Of a DNA stretch of 58,916 nt, positions 34,639-42,743 are shown piece by piece. The first letter of the stretch is position 1, and each line of letters begins with the position of its first letter. The translations under genes were made by a program, and so were the position numbers. A model generated the notes under the pieces. That model had not been told where the DNA came from. It saw only the letters and a list, made by a program, of their open reading frames with translations, and made no database searches. Source of the DNA: a bacterium (GTDB lineage: Bacteria > Planctomycetota > UBA1135 > GCA-002686595); NCBI GenBank assembly GCA_024226735.1, contig JAAELL010000489.1:1-58916 (forward strand). Reading direction: 5' to 3'.

Positions 34639-36546
34639 ATGAACTGCTTCGTATCGCTCGCTCTCGCCGCTCTGACTCTCGGCTCGATCGCATCCGCCCA
34701 GACCACCTGGTACGTGGACACCGCCGCCACGCCTGGCGGCGACGGCAGCGCCGCGACACCGTTCGTCGCGATCCAAGACGGAATCGACGCCGCGGCTGTC
34801 GACGCGGGCGACGTCGTCCTCGTCGCGCCGGGTGTGTACTCCGAATCGATCGACTTCGTCGGAAAGAACATCCGCGTCGAACGCTGGGGAGCGGTCGGAA
34901 CGGCCTCGATCGCGCCGAGCTCCGGCCGCGGCGTCACGATCGGCGCGCCGGACTGGGGGCTTTCCCAGGTGCTCGCGAACTTCGAGATCACGGGCGGCGA
35001 CGCGGAGGCCTCGGGGCGCGGCGGCGGCCTGCACGTGTCGGGCGCGAGCCCGCACATCGACTCGTGCAACTTCATCGGGAACACGGCGACGACGCGCGGC
35101 GCGGGCGCTTTCATCGAAGCGGGCTCGAGCTGCCTCATCGAGAACTGCCTGTTCGAAGGCAACGCGAGCCTCGACCTCTTCGGCCTGCGCGGCGGCGGAA
35201 TCCACGCGAGCGCCGGCGTCGTGATCCGGGACTCGATGTTCATCAACAACCGCGCCGCGAACGGTGGCGGCGCGGCAGGCAACGCCCAGTTCGAGGACTG
35301 CACGTTTCAGGGCAACGTCGCCGCCGGCAACGGCGCGGGCGCCTACGGCATCGAGGGCGTGCGCTGCCAGATCGTCGGCAACGTAGCCGGGATCTTCTCG
35401 GTCGGGGTCGGCGGCAGCGGCGGTGGCGCCTACATCAGCAGCCTCGAGGACTCGACGATCTCGGGCAACGGCGCCTTCGGCGACGGCGGCGGAGCGCTCC
35501 TGTGCTCGCTGACCGGCTGTGTCGTGAGCGGCAACGACGCGCTCGGCACCGACGGCAGCGCCACGGGCGACGGCGGAGGCGCGAGCCGGTGCACGCTCGT
35601 CGACTGCGTGTTGTCCAACAACTTCTGCGGGCGCGGCGGCGGCACCTACCGCGGAACCGCCACGGGCACGCTGTACCTCGGCAACTTCTCGGGCGGCAAC
35701 GGCAACGAGGCGTTCGACACGGACCTTGCGCGCTGCATGTTCCGCGGCGCGTCCGCGAGCCTCTCGGTCGTACAGGACGGCAGCGTCGAGAGCTGCGTCT
35801 TCTGGGACAACGAGATCACCGGCAGCGGCAGCGTCGTGCGCGGCACGAATGTCTCCAACTCGATCGTACGCAACAACCAGGGCAGCCTCTTCGGCGCCGG
35901 CGTCGCCGTGACCTACAGCAACGTCGAGGGCGGCGCGGCCGGCACGGGCAACATCGACGCCCCGGCCCTGTTCTGGGATCCGGACGGAGCGCAGCCCGAT
36001 TTCCATCTGCTCCCAGGCTCGCCCTGCATCGACGCGGGCGACCCGAACGCGCCGGCCGACCCCGACGGCACGGTCGCCGACATGGGCGCCTTCCCCTTCG
36101 ACGCGACCCACTGCGGCCCGGGCTGTGACGGACCGATCGGGACGAGCTACTGCGGCCCCGCCAACGCCAACTCGACCGGCGGCCCCGCCGTGCTCGCGGC
36201 CGTCGGAAGCCTCGACGTGACGAACGCGACCGTGGTCCTGACCGCGACCGGCGTACCCGCCGGACGATTCGGCTACTTCCTCATGTCGCAGTCCCAGGAC
36301 TTCGTTCCGCTGTTCGGCGGAAGCCAGGGCAACCTGTGCCTCGGCACGCCGCAGGTGCGCTTCTCGCAGGAGATTCTGACAGCACGCCCCGACGACTCGA
36401 TGGCGTTCCGGCCCGATTTCGCCAACCTGCCGCAAGGCACGGTGTTCCAGGCGGGCGACACGTGGAACTTCCAGGTGTGGTTCCGCGACCAGAACCCCGG
36501 GCAGACGTCGAACACGTCGCAGGGGTTGTCGGTGACGTTCGTCTGA
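34639..36546 (+). CDS. Exported right-handed beta-helix protein with C-terminal module
   Basis: 635 aa, ATG at 34639 with GAAAGAAGG 7 nt upstream. Signal peptide MNCFVSLALAALTLGSIASA is followed by TTWYVDTAATPGGDGSAATP, the usual polymorphic beta-helix opening. Short repeats of the type CTFQGNVAAGNGAG, STISGNGAFGDGGGALL and CVVSGNDALGTDG run to about residue 480 and end with GSPCIDAGDPNAPADPDGT. The C-terminal module then follows (GTSYCGPANANSTGG ... FGYFLMSQ ... GNLCLGTPQVRF ... AGDTWNFQVWFRD). Such proteins are large secreted adhesins or polysaccharide binders. The next gene starts 10 nt later. Confidence 0.88.
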   Translation: MNCFVSLALAALTLGSIASAQTTWYVDTAATPGGDGSAATPFVAIQDGIDAAAVDAGDVVLVAPGVYSESIDFVGKNIRVERWGAVGTASIAPSSGRGVTIGAPDWGLSQVLANFEITGGDAEASGRGGGLHVSGASPHIDSCNFIGNTATTRGAGAFIEAGSSCLIENCLFEGNASLDLFGLRGGGIHASAGVVIRDSMFINNRAANGGGAAGNAQFEDCTFQGNVAAGNGAGAYGIEGVRCQIVGNVAGIFSVGVGGSGGGAYISSLEDSTISGNGAFGDGGGALLCSLTGCVVSGNDALGTDGSATGDGGGASRCTLVDCVLSNNFCGRGGGTYRGTATGTLYLGNFSGGNGNEAFDTDLARCMFRGASASLSVVQDGSVESCVFWDNEITGSGSVVRGTNVSNSIVRNNQGSLFGAGVAVTYSNVEGGAAGTGNIDAPALFWDPDGAQPDFHLLPGSPCIDAGDPNAPADPDGTVADMGAFPFDATHCGPGCDGPIGTSYCGPANANSTGGPAVLAAVGSLDVTNATVVLTATGVPAGRFGYFLMSQSQDFVPLFGGSQGNLCLGTPQVRFSQEILTARPDDSMAFRPDFANLPQGTVFQAGDTWNFQVWFRDQNPGQTSNTSQGLSVTFV

Positions 36547-36556
36547 GCCAGACGCG

Positions 36557-38083
36557 ATGAAGTGGCCCCTGGCGATCATCGCGGGTAGCTTCCTCCACGG
36601 CGCCGGTCTGGCAGACGACTTCTACGTCGACGTCACCCACGGCGACAACTCCAACGCGGGCACCTCGACCTCCGAGGCGTGGCGAACGATCACGCACTCG
36701 ATGGAGCAGATCCCCCTCGTTGGCGCCCACACCCTGCACGTCTTGCCGGGCACCTACAGCGTTGGCACAGGGGAGATCTTCCCGATCGTCATGGATCACC
36801 AGACCGTCGAGATCATTGGCGTGAATGGAAGCTGCGAAACCACGATCGAAAACTCGGGATTCCTAGGCACGCTCGTCTTCATCGGAGAGAACGTCGGCGT
36901 ACGGTCCATCACGATTCGAGCTGGCTGGTCGGCGATCTTGGCATCTCTTCCTGGGCCAGGATACGTCGACATCGAGCGCGTCGTCTTGGAGGCGGGCGGG
37001 ACCGCACTCTCGGTAGGCCAAGGCAATAGCGGTGGCCCGTCCATTCCGGCGGAAGTGCAAGTTCAAGTGACGGACTCAGCGATCCAAGGCGGGCTGGGCC
37101 TCCAGTCGACCACCGACTACGACTTCGGACTCAACGACACGCTCACCGCGATCGTTCGGCGAACCTCGATCTCGGGTGCCGGCGCCTACGTCACGGTCGC
37201 CGGGAGAAACAACCGTGTCAGCGCGTCCTTCGAGGCGTGTCGCATCGAGGGCTCGACGTTGAATGGCGTCACTGCGGAGCGTACGGGTCAAGGCTCGGCC
37301 ACTGACGTCTCGATCCGTGACTCCGTCGTTGCCGGGCACGCGGCGGACGGCATTCACTGTGCTCACTCGGGGTCTACCTTGACGATCGAACGCTCGACGA
37401 TCGCGAGCAACGCCGCCAGCGGGATCCGCCAAGCGAGCTCGCAGTCGTCGACCGCCATCGAGGCTTCGATCGTGTTCGCAAACGGCGACGACCTCCAGAT
37501 TGGCGGGACGTTGAACCTGTCCAACTCCAACATTGGCGACGGTGATCAGGAGGGAGCGAACGGCAACATCTCCGTCGATCCTCTCTTTCGTGGACCCGAA
37601 GAGGGCGACTTCCGCCTTGGATTCGCGACGGGCTGCGTCGACGCGATCATCGGGGCGTCGGGTTCGGATCAGGCCGGATTCGCGCGCGGGAACGATGGCA
37701 ACCTGGACTTGATCCCCGCCGGCGACATGGGCGCCTACGAGCTACGAACGCTCTCGGCCGCCGACACGGCCAGCATCGGCAAGAAGCTCGGTATCGAGAT
37801 CCACGCCGAGCCGGGGACCTTCACTGCTCTCTGGCTCGCGCGGGCGGCGCAGCTGCCCATTCCGAACTCGACTCCGTTCGGCGATCAGTGGATTCCCACT
37901 CCAAGCGAGCTCGTGGCGCAAAGAAAGGTCCTGAGCACCAACCCGATCGAGTACACGGTCTACGTGCCGAACCTGCCGGCGCTCATCGGTCGGCCGTTCA
38001 CCTTCCAGGCACTGAGTCGATCCTCGACCGCGCCGGCGGGAGCCGCTTGGACCGACGCCGTCACCGTCACATTGACTCCATAG
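36557..38083 (+). CDS. Exported right-handed beta-helix protein
   Basis: 508 aa, ATG at 36557, signal MKWPLAIIAGSFLHGAGLA. Mature start DDFYVDVTHGDNSNAGTSTS is the DUF1565-type opening. Parallel beta-helix repeats follow (LTIERSTIASNAASGIRQAS) with ISVDPLFRGPEEGDFRL, which usually closes such helices. The last 80 residues (NPIEYTVYVPNLPALIGRPF ... GAAWTDAVTVTLTP) look like a divergent version of the shared C-terminal module: the end WTDAVTVTL is kept, but the Cys and FGYFL parts are not. Same operon as the gene 10 nt upstream; it ends 10 nt from a convergent sulfatase gene. Confidence 0.85.
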   Translation: MKWPLAIIAGSFLHGAGLADDFYVDVTHGDNSNAGTSTSEAWRTITHSMEQIPLVGAHTLHVLPGTYSVGTGEIFPIVMDHQTVEIIGVNGSCETTIENSGFLGTLVFIGENVGVRSITIRAGWSAILASLPGPGYVDIERVVLEAGGTALSVGQGNSGGPSIPAEVQVQVTDSAIQGGLGLQSTTDYDFGLNDTLTAIVRRTSISGAGAYVTVAGRNNRVSASFEACRIEGSTLNGVTAERTGQGSATDVSIRDSVVAGHAADGIHCAHSGSTLTIERSTIASNAASGIRQASSQSSTAIEASIVFANGDDLQIGGTLNLSNSNIGDGDQEGANGNISVDPLFRGPEEGDFRLGFATGCVDAIIGASGSDQAGFARGNDGNLDLIPAGDMGAYELRTLSAADTASIGKKLGIEIHAEPGTFTALWLARAAQLPIPNSTPFGDQWIPTPSELVAQRKVLSTNPIEYTVYVPNLPALIGRPFTFQALSRSSTAPAGAAWTDAVTVTLTP

Positions 38084-38093
38084 GACGCGAGGC

Positions 38094-39542
38094 TCAACGA
38101 TCCTCGTCCTCGCCGACGTACCCGGCCGCCCGCAATGCATCCCGCACGTGCACGGGCACGTCGGGAACCCCGGGCGCCGCGGGGCGTCTTGCGACGGCCG
38201 CGCCGAGCTCACCCAGCATCACCCTGTAGCGCTCTCGCGCGGCCCCCCCCGCCTCCGAGCGGAAGCTGCGCTGCCCATTCCGCTCGCCCGGGTCGAGAGC
38301 GAGGTCGAACCAGACCTGCACGCCCTGGACCTGATCGTGGATCAGCTTCGTGTCGTTTCCGCGCACCGCGCTGAGGGCGCGGCCGATCGAGTACAGCTCC
38401 GACAGCGCCGGCCGCGCAGGCACCTCGTCGCCGCGCACGAGCGGCATCAGGCTCTGCCCCATCGCACCCGGCAACGGATCCACGCCCGCCAGCGCGAGCA
38501 CGGTCGGTCCGACGTCGATGATACGCGTCTGCGCCTCGACCCTCCCGCCCGCGGGCACCTCGCCCGGGTAGCGTACGACGAGCGGGGTGCGGATCAGCTC
38601 GTCGTAGAGCGTCGTGCGGTGCGCGATGCCGCCGTGCTCCCAGAACTCGGTGCCGTGGTCGGAGGTCACGACGACGATCGTGTTCTCCGCGAGGCCCCAC
38701 GCGTCGAGATCGTCGAGCAGCTTGCCGACGTGGTCGTCGGTCCAGCGGATCTCGCCGTCGTACAGCGCCCGCAAGTGGTCCTTGTCGCGCTCGCTGATGC
38801 GGTTCTGCACGATGTCCGGATCGAAGAAGAAGCCGCGCCCGTCGACGTCGCCCGCGTAGTCCGGGTCGAACATCGTGTCGTAGGGCGGCGGCGGCACGAA
38901 GTCGAAGTGCACGTCCCAGAAGTGCACGAAGCAGAAGAAGGGCTCGTCCTTCTTCGCCTGCATCCACTGGCGCGCCGCACCGTACACCTCCGGGTTGGTG
39001 ACGCCCGTGTGCGATGCGCTCATCACGCCCGGGTCCATCGCCCAGCTCGCGGCATGGTCAGCCGCGAGTGGACCGGTGTGCGGCGAGGTGTAGCGGTAAG
39101 TCTCGAAGCCCTGCCCGAGTCCGAAAGCCTCGTGCAGATAGGGGCCCGCATAGAAGCCGCCCGTCGCGTAGCCGGACGCGCGGAAGCGCTCCGCCACCGT
39201 CGTGAATTCGGGCGCCAGCGCAGTGCCGTCGGCCTCGACGCAGCCGTGCACGGAGTCGCTGACGCCGGTGAAGAGCGCCGCGTGGGCCGGCAGCGTCCAC
39301 GACGAGCTCGAGATGTGGTTCTCGAAGACGACGCCCTCGCGCGCGAGCGCGTCGAGCCGCGGCGACGTGTCGCGCCCGTAGCCGTAGGTACCCAGGTGAT
39401 CCGGCCGCAGCGTATCGATCGAGATCAACAGGACGTTGGGCCGACCGACGCGCGGCTGCGTGACGGCCCCGCCACACGCGTGAGCGAGACAGGCCAGGGC
39501 GAGACCGGCCAGGGCGAGAGCGGAGCGCAAGGACCGCAGCAT
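38094..39542 (-). CDS. Sulfatase-family lipoprotein lacking the formylglycine cysteine
   Basis: 482 aa. The ATG at 39542 gives signal MLRSLRSALALAGLALACLA followed by HAC, so it is probably lipid-anchored. Sulfatase fold signs: PNVLLISIDTLRPDHLGTYG at the metal site and VVVTSDHGTEFWEHGG. The FGly position is Thr83 in TLPAH, so neither Cys/Ser nor the following Arg is present. I recall TLPSH-type variants being common in this superfamily; they may act as phosphatases, transferases or non-hydrolytic proteins. It follows an intact sulfatase gene by 7 nt, in one operon. Confidence 0.85.
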   Translation of the reverse strand: MLRSLRSALALAGLALACLAHACGGAVTQPRVGRPNVLLISIDTLRPDHLGTYGYGRDTSPRLDALAREGVVFENHISSSSWTLPAHAALFTGVSDSVHGCVEADGTALAPEFTTVAERFRASGYATGGFYAGPYLHEAFGLGQGFETYRYTSPHTGPLAADHAASWAMDPGVMSASHTGVTNPEVYGAARQWMQAKKDEPFFCFVHFWDVHFDFVPPPPYDTMFDPDYAGDVDGRGFFFDPDIVQNRISERDKDHLRALYDGEIRWTDDHVGKLLDDLDAWGLAENTIVVVTSDHGTEFWEHGGIAHRTTLYDELIRTPLVVRYPGEVPAGGRVEAQTRIIDVGPTVLALAGVDPLPGAMGQSLMPLVRGDEVPARPALSELYSIGRALSAVRGNDTKLIHDQVQGVQVWFDLALDPGERNGQRSFRSEAGGAARERYRVMLGELGAAVARRPAAPGVPDVPVHVRDALRAAGYVGEDEDR

Positions 39543-39549
39543 GGCGACT

Positions 39550-41103
39550 TCAGGGGCGTCGCGGCGCGCTGCGCCCGCCGTCGCGGATCTCCTCGAGACG
39601 CGTTGTGAGGCGCGCGACGACCTCGGGGTGCTCACCCGCCACGTCGTGCTCCTCCGCCAGGTCGGCCGCGAGATCGAAGAGCTGGTACGGCTCCCCGAAC
39701 GGCTTGCCCTTGGGCTTCTGGCGGCCGCCAGAGCCGTTGCCCAGCACGAGCTTCCAGCGCCCGTCGCGTATCGCGAACATGCCCGCGACCGAATGGTGCA
39801 CGACCGGACCGCCGCGGGCCGCGCCGATGCTGCTGCGCAGGATCGGAAGCAGGGAAAAGCTGTCCTCCGCCTCGTCGTCACCCAGCTCGGCGCCAACGAC
39901 GTCGGCGAACGTCGCGTACAGATCGGTCAAGCACACCGTCTCCTCCGAGCGTGAGCCGGCCCGGACGCGACCCGGCCAGCGGACGAAGAGCGGCACACGG
40001 TGACCAGCCTCCCAAACGTCCGCCTTCGTCCCGCGCAACGCACCGTTCGCGCGGTGGCGGTCGGCGCGGAAGCCCTGCACCTGGGTCTTGTCGACGTGAT
40101 CCTGGTGAGCCGGATCGTCGTAGCGATGCATGTACGAACCGTTGTCCGAGGAGAACACGACCAACGTCTCGTCGGCGACGCCGGCGTCTTCCAGCGCGGC
40201 GAGCACTCGTCCGACGCTCCAGTCGACCTGCGCGACGAAGTCGCCGTACTCCCCCAGCTCCGTCTTTCCTCGAAAGCGCTCGTGCGGCTGGGTCGGCTTG
40301 TGCGGAGCGGTCAGCGGCAGATACAGAAAGAACGGCTCGTCCTGCGCGGCCGCGTCCGCGACGAACGCCGTCGCCTTCTCCACCAGCCTGTCGAGCACAC
40401 CGTCGATCTCGAAGTCGGCGGCGCGCGGACCGGCGCGGACGAAGTGCGGGAACTTCACGCCGGGCTGCTGAACCGACGGAGGCAGCGTGAACCGGTCGTC
40501 CTCGACCCAGACGTAGGGCGCCATGTCGAGGGACGCGCATACCCCGAAGTAGCTGTCGAAGCCGTGGTGGATCGGGCTGTCCTCGATCGTCCCCGCGAAG
40601 TCGATCCCCGGATCGCCGGACCACGGACTGCGGTCGGCCTGCGCCTCGTCGACGTAGGGCAGCTTCATGCCGAGGTGCCACTTGCCGACCGCCGCCGTGC
40701 GGTAGCCCGCGCCGCGCAACATCGTCGCGATCGTGCGGCGCTCGGGAGCGAGGAGGGGCGCGCTGTATCCGCCGAGCACCCCCTTCTTCAATCGCGTCCG
40801 CCAGCAGTAGCGACCGGTCAACAGCCCGTAGCGCGTCGGCGTGCAAACGGCCGAGGGCGAATGCCCGTCCGTGAAGGTCATGCTCTCGCTCGCGAGCCGG
40901 TCGAGGTGCGGCGTCGGGAGCGCCGAATCCGGCTGGAGCGCGTGCACGTCGCCGTACCCCAGGTCGTCGGCGAGGACCACGACGATGTTCGGCGGGGTCG
41001 TGCGGAATGTCCCTATTTGCTCCTCGGCCCCGCTGCTGGAGCAGCCTGGAGCGAGGAGCAGGGCAGCGAGAAGGCCGATTCGAGGCATGGGCGCGAACTT
41101 CAT
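39550..41103 (-). CDS. Arylsulfatase-type sulfatase, lipoprotein
   Basis: 517 aa, ATG at 41103 (alternative 41088). The signal ends LLLAPGCSSSG, a lipobox. Motifs: VVVLADDLGYGD (metal), HSPSAVCTPTRYGLLTGRY with C-T-P-T-R and Cys87 as the residue to be oxidised to formylglycine, VGKWHLG, APHKPTQPHERF, and FSSDNGSY. Complete length for the family. It should hydrolyse sulfate esters, probably of polysaccharides, outside the cytoplasm after maturation by a formylglycine-generating enzyme not seen here. It is divergent from the thioredoxin-like selenoprotein gene, 114 nt apart. Confidence 0.92.
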   Translation of the reverse strand: MKFAPMPRIGLLAALLLAPGCSSSGAEEQIGTFRTTPPNIVVVLADDLGYGDVHALQPDSALPTPHLDRLASESMTFTDGHSPSAVCTPTRYGLLTGRYCWRTRLKKGVLGGYSAPLLAPERRTIATMLRGAGYRTAAVGKWHLGMKLPYVDEAQADRSPWSGDPGIDFAGTIEDSPIHHGFDSYFGVCASLDMAPYVWVEDDRFTLPPSVQQPGVKFPHFVRAGPRAADFEIDGVLDRLVEKATAFVADAAAQDEPFFLYLPLTAPHKPTQPHERFRGKTELGEYGDFVAQVDWSVGRVLAALEDAGVADETLVVFSSDNGSYMHRYDDPAHQDHVDKTQVQGFRADRHRANGALRGTKADVWEAGHRVPLFVRWPGRVRAGSRSEETVCLTDLYATFADVVGAELGDDEAEDSFSLLPILRSSIGAARGGPVVHHSVAGMFAIRDGRWKLVLGNGSGGRQKPKGKPFGEPYQLFDLAADLAEEHDVAGEHPEVVARLTTRLEEIRDGGRSAPRRP

Positions 41104-41217
41104 GCCGGCAACTATTACATCGATGCATCGACAGAGAGGCGCACTCCGTCTAGTCTTTTGATTCGCTCTATGGGGACGGTCCCCGCCGGCCCACTCGAAC
41201 AACCGAGTTCAGAGATC

Positions 41218-42228
41218 ATGAAACTAGCAGCCTCCATCGGCGCGACAGCAATCGTCGGAGCACTCGCGCTACCGCTCTCAGGCAAGCCGACGTCCGTCCG
41301 CATGGGCGACGTCAGCGTCGGCAGCACGCCCACCTTTTCCTTCAACGGCGCTCCGGTCAACGCGCGCGGGGTCAAGAGCCTCGCGGACATGCGCGGCAAG
41401 CCGGTGCTGGTCGAATTCTGGGGAACCCGCTGACCCCCCTGCGTCGGGGGGGCGGTGCCCTCCTCCATCAAGCTGGCGCGCGAGTACGGCGACGATCTCG
41501 GACTGCTCTTCGTCGAGTGCCAAGGTGCGACGCAGGACAAGCAAGAGGCCTTCGCTTGGAAGCAGAAGTGGATGGGAACCCAGGCGATGTGGACGACCGA
41601 ACGGCCGTTCAACACGGGCTCCAAGGGTCTGCCGAACTTCGCACTGCTCTCGTCCGAGGGCGAAGTGCTGATGATGGGCAACCCGCTCTCGATGCACAAA
41701 AAGATCGAAGAGGCGATCGAGGCCGAGATCGCCAAGGCGAGGAAGGCTCCCTCCGACTCGCCCAAGTCCCTCAAGAGCGCCTGGAAGGCGTTCGGCAAGG
41801 GCGACTTCGGCAAGGCCGTCACGGCGGCGCGCAAGATCGCCGGCAAGGGCGGTGACGACGTGGAAGCCGCCAACGCCGCGATCGCGACGATCGAGGCTCG
41901 CGCGGCGACGAAGCTCGACCAGGTCGATCGCATGATCGAGACGGGCTTCGTGCTCGAGGCGAAGGGGGCCATGAAAGGCCTCGTCAAGTCGATGTCCGGA
42001 CTCGAAGCCGCCGAGCGCGCGGCATCGATCGCGGAGCGCCTGGGCTCGGACCAGCTCAAGAAAGAGATGGACGCCGCGAAGGCGCTCACCAAGCTCGAAA
42101 AGGCGCTGAACGAGGACGGCTTCGAGCCCAAGATCGTCAAGCAGCTCGAGAAGTTCGCTGGCAAGCACTCCGGCACGAAGGCCGCTTCGCGCGCCCAGCA
42201 CCTCGCGAAGCTCGCCGACTCGGTCTGA
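41218..42228 (+). CDS. Thioredoxin-like selenoprotein (UGA at the catalytic Cys)
   Basis: 336 residues if UGA at 41431-41433 is read as selenocysteine (U72). Signal peptide MKLAASIGATAIVGALALPL, then STPTFSFNGAPVNARG. Next comes LADMRGKPVLVEFWGTR, the UGA, then PPCVGGAVPSSIKLAREYGD. The usual thioredoxin motif is FWGTWCPPC, so U replaces the first, nucleophilic Cys and Cys75 is the resolving one. Without readthrough the product stops before the active site, while the frame stays fully open for 795 nt after the UGA. The C-terminal half is Lys/Ala-rich and helical. It is exported, so it probably works as a periplasmic reductase or peroxidase. A strong terminator follows. Confidence 0.85.
41434..41466 (+). 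promoter_or_regulatory. Candidate bacterial SECIS hairpin
   Basis: Directly after the UGA the RNA has C6 and G7 tracts. One fold pairs GGGGGGG (41446-41452) with CCCTCCT (41458-41464) around a CGGTG loop, about 20 nt after the UGA. The loop contains GGU, as in Escherichia coli fdhF. An alternative hairpin pairs the C6 tract with the G tract around TGCGTC. Only folding or SECIS search tools can rank them. Confidence 0.5.
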
Positions 42229-42249
42229 GCCGAGCTCACGCCCTGAGAC

Positions 42250-42284
42250 ACGCTGTCGCGCCACCGGGCGCGGCAGCGTTTTTT
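42250..42284 (+). terminator. Intrinsic terminator of the thioredoxin-like gene
   Basis: A 13-bp stem with one G-U pair (42250-42262 and 42267-42279) and the tetraloop ACCG is followed by TTTTTT at 42279-42284. It lies 21 nt after the TGA. Confidence 0.9.
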
Positions 42285-42286
42285 CG

Positions 42287-42609
42287 TCAGAAGCGGTCAG
42301 CGAGCCGGCGAACTCGTCGACGGGGGGAGGCAAGCCAGTCGTGACCTTCCCCGGGGAACTTCGGACACCCAACCAAGCGCGGAATGCGCGAGGATGGTCG
42401 AGCGCCTGCCAGGCCGCTTCGACGCCCTCGAGTGGCGTGCCCACCTGCCAGACGGCTTCGTAGTCGTCCTCGCACAGCGCCTTCTCGATCGCCGCCGCGA
42501 GACTCGCGTCCTGTTGTGCCCCCGCTGCCGGCGCCGCTGCACCCACTGGCGCCCACCCGGCAGCGACGAGCCCAGACCACGCGCGGACCTTCCGATTCGA
42601 ACCAAACAT
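42287..42609 (-). pseudogene. Possible short broken exported-protein gene
   Basis: From the ATG at 42609 leftwards: MFGSNRKVRAWSGLVAAGWA (signal-like), then DASLAAAIEKALCEDDYEAV and WQALDHPRAF. A neighbouring frame then looks more protein-like (LVGCPKFPGEGHDWLASPRR), ending at 42287. This suggests one frameshift in a small exported protein. No homology recognised, so it could be noise. Confidence 0.3.
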
Positions 42610-42743
42610 CTTTCGCCCTCCTCGAACCTCCAGGCCAGCTCGGTCCCGGGCATCCCGGGAAGCGCCGCGCCGGCTTCGGAGCTACGGGCGCTGCTCGGGG
42701 CCGAAGCCCGCCAAAGGACGGCGAATCCCGATGGAGGCTCGGC

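Noticed and set aside
41434..42228. A separate gene starting after the UGA in the thioredoxin-like gene
   Set aside because: It would begin in the middle of the thioredoxin active site (PPC), with no ribosome site, while the two halves together make one complete domain.
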